A DNA stretch of 64,000 nt from assembly GCA_004835665.1 (NCBI GenBank), contig RBKR01000028.1, positions 391,012-455,011 on the forward strand, read 5' to 3'. Under the pieces are notes generated by a model. That model did no database searches, was not told the DNA's origin, and saw only the letters and a program-made list of their open reading frames with translations. A program made the translations under genes and the position numbers. The stretch comes from Phoma sp. XZ068 (Eukaryota > Ascomycota > Dothideomycetes > Pleosporales > Didymellaceae). Below, in pieces: positions 44,801 through 56,006 of the stretch; position 1 is the stretch's first letter, and each line of letters starts with the position of its first letter.

Positions 44801-45553
44801 GCGGCGATGGCCGAGGCGTTGAGTAGGCTGCCGAAGCTTCGGTTCCGCAACATTGCACTAACAACAAGAAACAAAGCGGCTGTGCTTACGCTGAGAAGAC
44901 CCCGGCAGCAGTCGGGTCAAAGCTACATCAGCCAGCTCTACGAGACTGTGCGGACGCTGAGGAGAGACGGCAACACGGTGACAGCGCTGTGGCTGCCAGC
45001 AAGCGAAGAATGCGAGCTCGCGCGCCTCGCCAAGCAGGAGGCAAAGTTGTCAACGAGACCAAACGCCACACCACAGACACAGCTCCCTAGGATGCGATCG
45101 ACCACGCACAACATTGCGCGCAAGCAAGGCAACGCTAAGAAGGTGCCAGAGAAAGTAGGGAACTACTCTAAGCGAATCGACACGGCACTGCCAGGGAAGC
45201 ACACACGACAACTCTACGACCAGCTATCGCGTAAAGAGAGCAGCGTGCTCGCGCAGCTCAGAACAGGCATGGCACAGCTGAACACATATCTACACCGCAT
45301 CAAAGCTTGCGACACAGACCAGTGCGAGTGCGGACAGGCAGCAGAGACAGTGGAGCACTTTCTGTTCCGATGCAGACGGTGGACAGCACAGCGAGCAGAG
45401 ATGCTGCAGTGCACGCAGACAAGTAGAGGAAACATGTCGCTCTACCTGGGCGGCAAAGCAGCGACAGACGACGCGAGATGGGCGCCAGACATGGACGCAG
45501 TGCGAGCGACGATTCGATTCGCGATGGCGACAGGAAGACTTGACGCAAACTAA
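41822..45553 (+). CDS. LINE C ORF2: endonuclease-reverse transcriptase-RNase H, intact
   Basis: An uninterrupted 1243-aa frame. APE endonuclease at ~5-235 (VVAIQEPHARR, VVLAGDFNQHDQLWGG, ETTIDLVLAS, GSDHRTIE). Reverse transcriptase at ~480-770 (KAWRPISLLATLGKVLESVV, FGARKQRSAEQAL, ISFDVKGAYNGVCKERLL, GLPQGSPLSPTLFLFFNADL, catalytic IAFVDDF). RNase H-like region at ~940-1060 (WAVRIAVSSSSRNGVVGMGG, NPYSAELAAMAEALSRL). A C-terminal zinc-ribbon-like motif CECGQAAETVEHFLFRC follows at ~1160-1176. The ATG overlaps the ORF1 stop (ATGAATAG). With the intact frame this copy could still supply activity in trans. Confidence 0.92.
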   Translation: MNRAFRMIQLNVRKQGEVHDSLMNDEEMQDVTVVAIQEPHARRMQSRLLTTPVLHHEWTKMVPSTWREGRWPIRSMLWVSREVEADEVRIESPDLTAAIIRLHERRVLVVSVYIPGGDPQALRDTCNKLNEAITDVRRRAGTVVDVVLAGDFNQHDQLWGGEDVTMVRQGEAGPIIDLTIEHALSSLLPRGTKTWQGGDYETTIDLVLASKELADTVTRCAIYATEHGSDHRTIEKVFDSPVPAAQQQERLLLKNAPWKAIRDRISRALGASLPAGTTQQRTDRLMAAVLEAVHALTPRARPSPYAKRWWTQDLTQLRRVYTHWRNRASAARRSGAARPDLEETAKGASKQYHDAIRQQKRKHWDDFLADNDNIWNAAKYLKTGNEAFGTVPALRRTDGTTTSDDGEQAEELLSTFFPPLPSHIDDEGHRPQRAPVEMPTITLEEVERQLHAAKSWKAPGDDGLPVIVWKQVWPVVKDHVLALFRQSLEEGSLPSQWRHAKIIPLKKPGKEDYTIAKAWRPISLLATLGKVLESVVAERISHMVETHGLLPTNHFGARKQRSAEQALVLLQEQIYTAWRGRRTVSLISFDVKGAYNGVCKERLLQRMKARGIPERLLRWVEAFCSQRTASIQVNGQASEVRELPQAGLPQGSPLSPTLFLFFNADLVQRRIDTYGGAIAFVDDFTAWVTGPTAQSNREGIEAIIRDALDWERRSGATFEAEKTAIIHFTRKAYKSATDPFIIKGQSVSPNDHVKILGVLMDAGLKYHKHIARAAAKGLEAALELRKLRGLSPTVARQLFTATVAPTVDYASNVWMHACKDKLTGPINRVQRIGAQAIVGTFVTVATWVAEAEAHIPSAQERFWKRAVKLWTDIHVLPETNPLRRNTSRMRKFRRQYRSPLYQVAEALKDIEMEQMETIRPCVLAPWEKRVQAVSENAAQRLEANWAVRIAVSSSSRNGVVGMGGAISIQNNETRSFSTTLGKREEQNPYSAELAAMAEALSRLPKLRFRNIALTTRNKAAVLTLRRPRQQSGQSYISQLYETVRTLRRDGNTVTALWLPASEECELARLAKQEAKLSTRPNATPQTQLPRMRSTTHNIARKQGNAKKVPEKVGNYSKRIDTALPGKHTRQLYDQLSRKESSVLAQLRTGMAQLNTYLHRIKACDTDQCECGQAAETVEHFLFRCRRWTAQRAEMLQCTQTSRGNMSLYLGGKAATDDARWAPDMDAVRATIRFAMATGRLDAN

Positions 45554-45875
45554 CATCCAGGGACCGGATGAATCTCACCTACTAACACAAACTCATCAAC
45601 AGCCTTGTGCAACAGAGCAGACAACGCTTCAGCCGCCGTAGATAGGACGCTGAACACTTGGGGAATCTCTTGGAGAAGCCGACTCTGAGCCAGCCTGCCA
45701 CCAACAATACTAACCCACAAGCGTCTGATGAGAGACGATAGATAGAGAACGAGCGACGTAGATATCACGCAAGGGCTTTGACGTGGACAACAAGCGGCAT
45801 GGAGAAGCGAGTCAAAGAAGGCACAGGGGCTAGTGAGGCCGCGATGTAGCATAAGCAGTGTAGTGTCAGACAGCG

Positions 45876-48800
45876 TTAGTAGCCCTTTCGGCTCGGCCGC
45901 CGGGCGTAAATAAATTGTGTGTGTGTGTGTGTAGGCGGCGGCTCCTCCCACATTCTTATGCCAAACTCTTCGATGAGCTTGATAACGTCGTACGTTGCCG
46001 CTGCCTTTGCGCTTGGAGGCTTGAATCCTGCTCGAATCCACCGCTGAGTACACACCAACGCAGCAAATAGTTGGCTCCCCATTTTGCGTCTCTGTGGCTC
46101 AAGTATGTCGCCAGTACCTGTGAAAACACGCTCACAGTCTGCGCTGGAGGCCGGGATAGTTAGCACGTCCAGCTCCATCTGCGACAGGTTAGGATACTTC
46201 GACTGAAGCTGGTGCCAGTACTGGACAGCTGTACATCCTTCTTTGTGTTGTAGAGACGTCCACATAGGCTCTTTCAGCCAGCTCTCGTACTCATCCTCCT
46301 CCTCTATTGTCACCTCATTATCGTCAAGTACTGAGTCAATCGCGTCGGCGAAGCTGCTTATTGCGGGCTTGGGTGCGGCTGTTAGTGTTGCAGCTGCGCG
46401 GGCAGGCTTGTAGCGAGCCCAAAACTGCTGGAATCTCGCCTGTGCGGCGCCCAGTCGTGTGGGTTTCTCTCGCCAGAAGCGCTTGTAGTAGGTTTTGTAG
46501 CGCGGGTGGAGTGCCGTGGCAGCAAAATAGACAGGAATTTTGAGGAGTTTGTTGAGGTAATCGCTCGCTTTACGCCTCGCGGCGCGCAGGTTAATAGGCA
46601 GGTGATCTTCAGGCGCCTCAGATGGCTCGTAATTGACGCTTTCGTACGTACGAAGGCGAGCATCTAGTTCAGAAATCAGAGACTCAAAAACTGGGATGAC
46701 CTTGTACAGCGCGCCGTGGGTGCCAGCTTTGCCGCGACCTTGTGACGATCGGTTGCAAACTTAAGAGGCTGAAGTACTGCAATGTACTCAGTAATCACTG
46801 CCCAGTCTGCAGCTGTAAGCCCGCCTGATCGCATCCATCGCGGCGCGTCAGGTAGCTTCTTGCCGCGGCTTTTCGCGCGAAAATCATCATCATCTGTCTC
46901 CTTGATGTGGTATGAGGCATATGAGTTGATGGCTTGTTGAAGCTCAGCTCCACGCTCAAAGCAGTCATAATAGCTGTTCCAGCGCGTAACAACAGGCTTG
47001 ATTGGCTCACGGAGACCACCTGTAACGCCAGCAGGCATCTCACCAGCTGCAGTGCGCTGGCAGTCTGCAAAAATACTCCATTGCTTTGGTGTGTTAATGT
47101 AGTTAACAATGTCAAGAAACACGCCAAGCGGACCATCTCTCCGCCACTCCTTCATGTAAAACTCTTCTTTTTTTGTGTGTTCAGCGGCGTTGTCAAAGGC
47201 GTCGGCGTCTGTGCCAAACATGATTGTTTGGCCAACAAGGTTGAGTATGTGGCAAGCGCAACGGAGGCCGTCGATCGACAGCAGCAAAGCTGTACATTGT
47301 GCTGAGTTTGTTGACAGCAGTATCGTTGTTGTAAGCGTTACTCAGGACAAAGTAGCCTAGTTTGCCGCTGTTGATGCCAAAATATCGCAGAGTCTGCGCG
47401 ACAACGTCAGCAATCGCCTCGCCGGTGTGCGCGCCAACCAGCTGCGGCAGCGCGACGGGAAGGTCAACTATCGCGCCTTGAGAGTCAGCATAGTGAGCAA
47501 CAACGGCAAAGAAGCCCTGTTTCCCTCCCTTGGTCGTCCAGCCGTCGAAGCTAATGTGTACTTTGCTGCAAGCCTCTGACAAGGCGCGCTTAACCTGAGG
47601 TTGTAGCCAGCTATAGAGCCTCATCACAAACGCTGAGACGCTGTTGTGAGACCTCCACAGCGCCGCCTCTGCCTCTGGGTTAGCGAACCTGATCATCTCA
47701 CGAAATGCTTCCGTCTCAAATTCGCGCAAAGGCCTGCTGTTATTGACTAGCCACCGCACCGCAGCTTGCCTAAAGCCTTGTACGTCGAAGTTTCCAAGCT
47801 TCCGATAGGCATCTTGGCTGAATGTGAGGCCACTGTCGAGGGCTAATCGTGGCCAGGTTTGCGTGGCTGTTGGTGGACGATAGGTCCAGCTTTGGTGAGC
47901 CAGTGGCCAGGGCGATCTTCTTTCAAGTGGTTGTTGGCAGCGCTGTTGAGGCAGTGACCTGGTGTAGGCCTCCATGTTGCTTGTTGATGTGGCAGTACCT
48001 GCAGAGGAAATAGAGTTTCTCAGGTATCGTCTCCTTCCAAAGGCGCCAACCGTGCCTAAACACCCAGCTGGGAGCGCCCCGAGGTGTAGTGAGAGGTGGC
48101 GCGTGGTCCTTCTATCGCGACCAATCGACTCCTTCATAGTTGGTAAGGCCGATAGGCGGCGCAGTTTCCTCCTCCACTGAAAAACCTCTGTAGCAGCACT
48201 AGAGAAAGCGCGTGGTTGAACAGTGGCTGTAGGCGGCTTGTTGGCCACTAACTGCAACTCCCAGGCTGGCTGACCTGTGGCTTGAGAAGCCTGTGAGGCT
48301 TGGAGTATAGGCCGTGGTGATGCGCGCCGAGGGCGCTCCTCCGGCTGAGTTTGCGGCTCTATAGGCGGCTCCGGCGTACTTTCAGGTGGCTCCGGCGTGC
48401 TTTCCCGCGGCTCTACAGGCTCTGGCACATGTTCAGGCACCTCAGTAGGCGGCTCCGTCGGCTGAGTTGGCTGGCTGCCATCCCCTTCGCGCTTCTTGAA
48501 CGTAGGTTTGCGCGTACGTTGGGCGCGTTTAAAGGGAGTGTCAGCTTCTTTAGTAGCCTCAAGCTACGTTTAGGGGGCATAGCAAGCGTAAAGGTAAGCA
48601 AAGTCGCTGATTAGAAAGTAAGATGTTAACGCAAATAGTAAGCCAAAGCATAGTGGCTGACAACGTGCTGCAACACGAAAGGTACGCGCCAATTAGCTTA
48701 AGTTACTAAGGCAGCTGGAACACCAATAAATCTGTCGTCAATCGTCAATTACTATTATCTCAAAAACCTCACATCTAATAAGACCTACAGCACCTAGGTA

Positions 48801-48961
48801 TACTAAGCGAGTCAAACAAACTCAAAATATTTTGACAATAATTCACTATTTTGTTTGTTTGGCTTATCAAAATAGCAGCGGAGACTTTTGTTTTTTTGGA
48901 TTTGGCCGAGTCAAACAAAATCAAACAAAGTTTTGACGCATGTTTGATTGTTGACAACTCT
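45876..48961 (-). mobile_element. Decayed hAT DNA transposon
   Basis: The transposase is split over several frames. MPPKR at the ATG 48580 shifts into KEADTPFKRAQRTRKPTFKK; a BED-like finger region (YFLCRYCHIN ~48020-47960) lies in another frame. The core follows: HISFDGWTTKGGKQGFFAVV; a shift near 47270-47285 to LRCACHILNLVGQTIMFG; TRWNSYYDCFERG; a shift near 46740 to GRGKAGTHGALYKVIPVFES; and the C-terminal dimerisation region LDVLTIPASSADCERVFTGT. The right end is proposed at 48961, where minus strand CAGAGTTGTCAACAATCAAA starts directly after a host coding sequence. The left end was not found; LINE C adjoins there. At least four frameshifts make it inactive. Confidence 0.82.
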
Positions 48962-50954
48962 GCCCATTGCAATATCCATCTGCCACTTGTCGCCACTCCA
49001 GGCAGCCTGGACAGGGAAGAGGAGGGCTGCGCGAAGAACGATGGGGTCACCAGCCATGATTATGTTTTTCTCGATAAGGTCGAACAAAGAGATGCGACAT
49101 GCTTCGGTGATGCCGCCAGTCAACCACCTCGCTTCCATTGAAAGAATCGCCATTGCACCTTGACCAATCATCATCAAAATCAACAGGCTCGAAGCCTTGT
49201 CATTGTAATTCTGCATCAGCTCGTTGGTGTCTAGAAGCCCACGAGACGATGTAGGAAAGTAGCGCTCGAAGGAGTTGGCGTAAGATTTGAGGAAGTACTC
49301 AAGAACACGAGCAGGTGGCAGAATGATGAAGTTTGAAAGAGACGCGCTGGATCCTGGAGACTTGCCGTTACTTGAAGAGGTGCTCATTGCATCCTTATGA
49401 ATTTCGAGAGCCTTATGCAAAAAGCTCTGAGTTATGGCAAGAAGTTTGTCCGTGGTGTTCTCCTGGAGGCTTTGCGACCATTATTCTGCCTTCTTGCTGG
49501 AAATCGGATTCATCCCAGGACGGCGACCAGTTCCCCCAGCCTTCATGGTTCTTCAGGCTCAGCTCCAGACGCTCGAGGTTCAGCCGTGCAGTGCGCGGGC
49601 ATGAGCTCGATGGAATTGGAGGGGTGCAGCGAAACACAGTCCATCCATCTTGTGCAGTAACAATGGCTCCAAGGTCCGGGATGCCTACAGCTGTGATGGA
49701 CGAATGTCGGTTGGATGGGTAGAACATTGACACCGAACTTCCAATCTGGAGATCTGAGAAGGTCTCATCCATTCGTGGTGTTTGAAGAGGGGTTTGGACT
49801 GGCCCGAACGCCTGCGTAGGCGCCATTTCGGGGATCATCCCAAGAATACCGTCTGGGGGCGGGCCCCTGCTAATGTCCATATTCATAGACATCATCAGCG
49901 ATGGATCTATCCGCATGGGATCAAAATCCGCGCCCATCGGCATGCCGCTCCAAGGATCCATCATGAAGGGACTTATCTCAGGGTCCGACTGACCACCAGA
50001 TCGTACAAAGTAATCGTATCCAGACATGGGTGTTGAGGTCATGAACCCATTGACTGCGTTCCCAGGCGTTGGCAAGAGCGAAAGAAGCGTAGGTCGCTGC
50101 GGCATTGTGTTTGGGGGCGACTGGTCGAAGAAGGGAGGACTAGTGTAAGAGAGTGGCAGCTGAAGGTGCTTCTCCTCTGGTGTTGGGATCGGAACCGGCT
50201 GAACGGGCTGAGATATCGACGACTGTCTGGAGTGTGATGCTGAAGGTGACTGCGACTGTCGTTGTAGTGGCCCATTGGGCATCTGTGGAGGTTGTTGCTG
50301 CAACAGCACAGGGGACGGTTGGCCGTTTGACTGAGGAGGCTGCACTTCACGAGCAGGAGAGTTGCCCGCTGAGGTGTTCTGAGGCTCTGGATGACCTCCG
50401 TTCTCGCTCGAGCTCCCGCTCGACGCGCCCTCTTGTGGGACACCGACCCTGTTCACGTTCTTCGACGCTCTTCGAGTCGGTCGTAGTGTACACTGGAGGT
50501 TTCTCTGTGCGCATCGGCTGCATGGAAACTTCTTGTCACACTTGGTCTTTGTTTTTGCGCAGTTACTGCAGGCAATAGGCGTTCGGCCGGCCGACTTCGG
50601 TATTATCCCTTGGATTGGGAGACCCTCCTCGTTATTCTGGTTACGCCTATGTACTGTATAATGTCGTTGGAGAAGATCGCTACGAAGTTGTCAACCACTC
50701 GGACCAGGGAAGGAGACTGAATGAGGTGTGAGGAAAACATACCGTCGAGCGAAGCTCATATGGCAGGTGAAGCATTTGAAAGGCTTCACATTGGTGTCTG
50801 TCCATTTGAGAGTGGTCAGCAGAAAGCACTAGGACGATGGCAACTGTGTCGAGGTGCACGCATTGAAGGTGGATGCACACTTACGAGTCAATATGTGCCT
50901 TTCAAGATGCTCATCTCTGGTGAAGGACTGTCCGCAGTAGGTACAGAACACCAT
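48962..50954 (-). pseudogene. C2H2/Zn2Cys6 transcription factor, frameshifted and cut by the hAT element
   Basis: Exons 50954-50885, 50797-50743 and from 50679 join in phase (donors GTAAGT and GTATGT, acceptors ACAG and CGTAG). They encode two C2H2 fingers (CTYCGQSFTRDEHLERHILTH and CFTCHMSFARRDLLQRHYTVH, split by introns) followed by a Zn2Cys6 cluster (CSNCAKTKTKCDKKFPCSRC), a known domain pairing in filamentous fungi. A long Pro/Gln/Ser-rich linker follows. At ~49466-49470 one base shifts the frame: the first frame ends at 49413, while the next carries DKLLAITQSFLHKALEIH and the regulatory-domain motif FDLIEKNIIMAGDPIVL. After AAWSGDKWQMDIAMG (48962) host sequence stops and the hAT end begins. 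The gene lacks its 3' end. Confidence 0.82.
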
Positions 50955-53039
50955 TTTGGCAGTCGAAAGTCAGTGTGTACCGTTGAACAAGAGGTGGGTT
51001 TGGGAATGGCAGAAGCAGCCTTGAAAACAATTACAAGTAACGTCCAGAAAAGCCCAATGGAGATCGTTCCAACACTGGTACTTTAGTGTGGAGTCAATAC
51101 GAACGACATCAAGGTGGGGAAGAAGTAATGAGGGCAGTGGCAACAGCGGAAAGTATGTCGCTGTGGCTTGGTATGACCGCGGATACTTGTTGACCAGGCT
51201 GGGCGAAGGTGCAATCCGTTATAAGTGGCCAATGTAGACTGACGCCTTCCTGCGTGTTCCTATGCTAGGACGGCTTGCAATATCGGTATGGGGCTAATGG
51301 TGGAAATAGCCAGCGTCAGGTCAAACCCCCGACTTAGTAGGCTGAGATGTCTCACTGAAATCGTGGTTATGGCTATGGCGCTGACCGCAGGGTTACTCGA
51401 CTGGCTGTGCTGGAGGGGTATCAAAGACAAAAGTAGGTCCGATTTACTGCTGACTAGCGAACAAAGGTTGAGCAGGAAAACAATGGGAATTGCGGAATGA
51501 TAGAGTATGAGCGGCTGGGAGAGGGAAAGTGTGTGCTGCGGACCGTTCAACGCCAGTGGAGTACGACTAAGCGTGTGAAAGTGCGAGTGGATTCAACGCC
51601 CGTGCCTTTCCCAACGAGGGATGTAGGTTATGCATTTGAAAAGCGATGAGTTCATCAACTGAACGCGAGAGCTACGAGCTAGTGCCTCGCAGTTACATGC
51701 AGCGGCACCAGGTGCTTGGGTGGGTCAGGCTCAACCCGGTTAATGCTGAATCTGCTCTGGGCGACCGGGGGGTGCGGCATGGCGTTGATGATAAGACTCA
51801 GCCCACGCAGGAATTGTCCTTGGATCGGTCACCATGTGCTAGTTTGGTGGTGGAGGAGGGTTTATGGTGTTACGGGGAATGGCGCTCCGAGCCCGCGTCA
51901 GCCACCTACCGTGCACGGACTCGTGATGCACACGGACGCGTGATGTACACCCCACCAACTTTGACCCGTACTTTGTACTGGCACCCTTCAGTTCGGCTGA
52001 AGCTAGAAGGCGTAGTTCATTTCCTCCTATGGTATTTTACAACATCAGCTAATCTGAATCAGCTTACAATTCTGACAGTACAAACATTGTACACATACAA
52101 GTTACGAAGCAGCCTAGCACAGTTGTCAAAAAATAACCGGGAGCAAGGTCGGGAAGAGTTTGTTCGGCAACCTTCCCAGACGACTATGCAGTGTAACACC
52201 CAAGCTGCGGCCGCTCCAGAACGCCGATTGCTACTAAGAACGCGTCTCAGCAGTTGCCAAATATCCTTGGTCATGTTGTCAGCTGGATGCCCAATTGTCA
52301 TTGTCATATATTGAATACGCAGTTCTGAAGAAACCTGCAACTAAATTAAGCCAAGAAGGTACTCCCGTAAGGCGGAACAATCTGGTCATTGAGCCGCTGC
52401 CGGTAAATCAGAGATACCCGAGCCGTCAATACTCCTGATAATCTTCTGGATGGATAATTTCAAGATGTAAAATCTGAGAGCAACCGCAAACGTCATGTCG
52501 GCCAACTTTGTCCATCCATGCAGGGAGAGTGCAGAATCATCGTTCTTGAATCGCAGAAAGTAAAGACCCTGCATACAAGCCAATTGATCCTTGGGCACAT
52601 CGCAACCCCAGTGTGCCGACGACGCGAGAATCCGCTGTCAAAGATGCTGCTACCGCTCGTGCAACCATCGGACTGAAGCAGTGGCACGAGCTAGATTATG
52701 CACCGCGAGATCTGATGCATCGAACCAACGTGGCTCAATGACTCTTCGCGTGGCTATCACATGGCTCCCTCTCCGAGGCGGAGACTTTCCAAGCGAATGG
52801 TTAGCAGCGTGGCTTGTTACCGACACCAAACGGATGCGTTGCAGTGGCTGTGGTACAAGATCGTATGGACCAGGCTCAGATGCAAGGTGGCATTCCTAAG
52901 ATAATGTTTGGATACTCAAGGCATGTCTTCTGACTCAATGAGGAAGGTGAGGTATTACAACCTCTTCGCATTTGTTCATTTCGACGTATCGGACGAAAAT
53001 GCGGTGAACATACCTTCGTGTCGTCATCGAAGACGACTC
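50955..53039. other. Long gap without a recognisable gene
   Basis: Includes the former promoter of the interrupted regulator. A 222-codon plus frame (51646-52314) has no domain signature and I do not support it. No repeats noticed. Confidence 0.4.
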
Positions 53040-53292
53040 TGTTGGTATGACTCGTATGAGAACTCTAATACTGTGGCGCATGTGACGCAAGTCTCAATAG
53101 AGTTGAAATTATCTTTATTCGAGAAATCTCTGTCCCTTTCTCCAGAGCGCAACCTATTCCTTTATATCTACGGCCTCAACTTCAGCTCTTCGGCCTGGCC
53201 GACGGTCATCCCGATCGTCTCGGTCTCACCGAAAGTATAGAATTTCGGTCTCTCCGATCCAGATATCACCGTACTTTCTAGACCTGCCAACA
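53040..53292. repeat. Solo LTR-like repeat, copy 2
   Basis: 253 bp, TGTTGG...CCAACA, same orientation as copies at 833 and 59590. Flanks GACTC and AAAAA do not match, so no target duplication is visible. Confidence 0.75.
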
Positions 53293-54637
53293 AAAAACGT
53301 GTTGTGGATGCTGTGGATGGGTGCGCGGCCGGAGAGCTCCCCCAGCTCCCCCAGCTCCCCCACCCGTCACCACCCGCCGTGGCCGCAACGTCACGCTTCC
53401 AAGTAAATATAGATAGTACAAGTTTATCGCACAGGCCTATAGATCAATTCACTAGAAACTCTCATGATAATAGCAATTGTGTGTGGCTTAATAGCCTCAT
53501 TTTTTGTATAGCTGTTGGGGTGATTAGCGCACTTCACGCGAATCCGCACATCACACGCACGGACACGGGAGCGTTGGGGACAAATCTCATCTTGGGGACA
53601 AATCTCAGCAGCCTTGCGCAACAGCGGTATTAACCAGCAGTAGCGAAAAATTGTGAGTGATGGTCGGATGTAGCACTAGGAAGCTGTTCTTCGCGCTAGT
53701 CAGCTTAGCGCACAGTCTTTAGTCTACTAGGCTGACAGATCAGATAGGCAAACACGCGACGATCAGGTCGCGTCACAGTAGTGTAAAAGTGGGGCTGGCA
53801 TCCCACAAGCCCCATTGCACATTGGCCTTGATTACGGCCTATGATCTTGGCACTGTCTTGCTGCATCGTCTTTCAGGACACTATCGTGGAACTGATCTCG
53901 CAAGAACAAGAGACCGGTTCTGTCCCTAGTGTGACGGCCAGGCCCCAACATACCGAGCACCCTGATGAATACCAGACCGTGTGCCATGCAGAAGCCAAGG
54001 TCATCATCCTGATTGGGTTCAGACGAAGTTAAAGTCAGTCTCCTGATGGTGAGTTCCTGGTGATACTACTAGGCCAAGGTGCAGCAGCAATTAGGCTGCT
54101 CAATGCATTCGTCGTCAATCAAAGAACAAGCCATGTAGGATTTGAGCTGGGCTAGTGTGACCCCAAGCCATCTCAACCAATGAGATCTCTTGAGATCGCT
54201 GATCGAACCGCATGGATCCTGAATCAGGCGAAAGCTCGCAGTTCTTTCAAGCTTTGCTTTATGTGAACTGACGAATCCTTTATCCGTGCCTCATGAGCTC
54301 TCGGGCACGGTCCATGACCGCGGACCGTGTTGGTGGCTTGGCAAAGCCGTTACGCTCGTTTGTAAGGTGCACTACTCTACGTAAGGTCACTACAAGCGGA
54401 AACACTTCCAGTTTCCATGGCAGTTTCTCACCCCGCAGCACACTGTTCTTGTATCATTTGATGCACAGCTGTGCACACACCGTTTGATCGGTCAGGATCA
54501 TGCGGGTTGGGCTAGCCGTACGGGGATAAGAAACTCCTGGATGGAAGCTGAGGGACTGGCCTGGACCCTTGAATAGACAGCTCAACTCATCTGCACCACC
54601 CGTAGAGTAGGTTTCGCCGCGGAGCAATGTGGTCTAG
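53293..54637. other. Repeat-bearing gap without a recognisable gene
   Basis: Contains a 9-bp minisatellite (AGCTCCCCC x3, ~53335-53361) and a tandem 18-bp duplication of TTGGGGACAAATCTCA (53574-53589 and 53592-53607). No supported gene. Confidence 0.5.
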
Positions 54638-55546
54638 AGCAGTGGGTCGGTTGCGTCTCGTGCACAAATCCCTTCACAATCTTCGATCCTTCAAAGCTTG
54701 GACAGTTTGCTTGGTGAAGCGGAAAATCAGGACTGGTGTGATCATGCGATTATAACGGCGCAATGGTCACAATGGCGACGACTCGCTGCAAAAGGAATAT
54801 CGGTAACAGTGCTCGCTCCGTACCATCACATTGCACTAGATGTCATGGCTTACAACATAGGGGCCCAAGAATAAGATGGACATGAACCCCAAAGAGCAGG
54901 TCTTTTGGCATATCTTGTCTTTGACAGCCTACAAGATTCATGTTGAACTCACCCGGACCGACCCAAACTTACGGCATCTCGTCGGGTTTATCAATACGCT
55001 CAATCTCAACGTCCCTCGTAGCGCAGACCCAAGATCGTTGGATCACAGTCTGGAAGTAACCGTGCCGGAATCCACAGGCAATAATCGCCAGCACAGCTCC
55101 GATGGCCGTGACGACTTCGACAATACCGACGACTGTAATGACTGTGATTACTCTCAAGATTCACGGAAGGCAGAGAGTCCGGATGGACCCAACGATTCAT
55201 CCCAGACAAATCTGCAAAGGGGTCAAGCACTTCGAGTGCTAAAACACCATCATACTGGCGACAACATACACACTGGCGACAACATGACCTGGCAGGCTTA
55301 CAAAGGTAGCCGCGCAATTTTCGCAACGCTCAGCGTCGACCAGTACCGACCACTATAGTTCCAGCATGTTTTGCTTTATCTCCGATAGTGGAGGTCGAAG
55401 AAGAAATCGAAAAGGCTGGTTGTGGACATGCAAAAGCAATTGAAACCGGACGAACAGATAAGAAGCGCTACCACGAGAGTGAAGATGAAGTTGTGTGCAT
55501 TAGCGATTTCATTGTGGACACATCGAAGGCGAGGAAGTCGTGTCTA
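54638..55546 (+). pseudogene. Decayed gene of unknown family
   Basis: Three coding-like segments follow each other in different frames. The first, 54638-54871, ends LAPYHHIALDVMAYNIGAQE then TAA. The second, 54876-55358, includes MDMNPKEQVFWHILSLTAYK, then DPNLRHLVGFINTLNLNV and the duplicated HTGDNIHTGDNM. The third, ~55330-55546, reads IVEVEEEIEKAGCGHAKAIE and DEVVCISDFIVDTSKARKSC. Dropping a single base at the first stop joins segments one and two without loss. I read this as one gene with two frameshifts. Composition looks coding (acidic, few rare residues), but I recognise no family. Confidence 0.4.
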
Positions 55547-55890
55547 TGAGGGCACATATCGAGCACAAATGAATAGCATGGGGATTGAAAAGCAGGAAAT
55601 GTCTATACAGCTCTTCAGCTCTGACTCGGGGTGACTTGTTCCACCAATACTGGTGTGCTAGGAGACGCAATCGTTCATCTCAATGGACACTATGCATGGA
55701 AATGCGTTCCTTTTCTCTGTTCACATATGCTCATCCATACCATTGTCTCAGTATCTGGTGGTCTAGACGCAGATAGAGAAGCCTCGGACTGTGATTATAC
55801 CAAAAGAACCTACCGCTGTGCCATCTCTACGTAGCTTCAGAGAGATTCGTGCTTATATTGTGTAGATCTAATCATGCTACAAACAACGTG
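55547..55890. other. Gap without a recognisable gene
   Basis: Two overlapping ~65-codon plus frames without signatures. Nothing else seen. Confidence 0.4.
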
Positions 55891-56006
55891 GTTTTGGTTG
55901 GTTGGTTGGTTGGTTGGTATTCATTTTTCCGTCTAGTTGATGGGGATTAAGTCCACCACCTCGCCTCCCGAAGGGCATATACGACGTGCTAAGCTATGGA
56001 ATTATA
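55891..56006 (-). mobile_element. Extremely 5'-truncated LINE A copy (3' end only)
   Basis: About 75 bp of the LINE A 3' terminus (plus strand CTCCCGAAGGGCATATACGA and flanks, matching 9822-9895), followed by a (GGTT)n tail in plus orientation (55894-55918). It lies directly beyond the (TATGG)n tail of copy B. It is more like LINE A than copy B at variable sites. Confidence 0.8.

Larger units (their letters stand above)
40508..45890 (+). mobile_element. Second non-LTR retrotransposon (LINE family C)
   Basis: It contains ORF1 (40556-41829, frameshifted) and an intact ORF2 (41822-45553), followed by ~300 bp of non-coding sequence before the opposing hAT relic. ORF2 differs throughout from LINE A, so it is a separate family with the same endonuclease-RT-RNase H organisation. 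The 5' end is placed just after the MITE, and the 3' end before the CA/TG tract at ~45917. Both limits are approximate. Confidence 0.85.

Noticed and set aside
51646..52314. 222-codon plus frame
   Set aside because: Starts with an ATG but shows no domain, no composition typical of protein, and no splice support.
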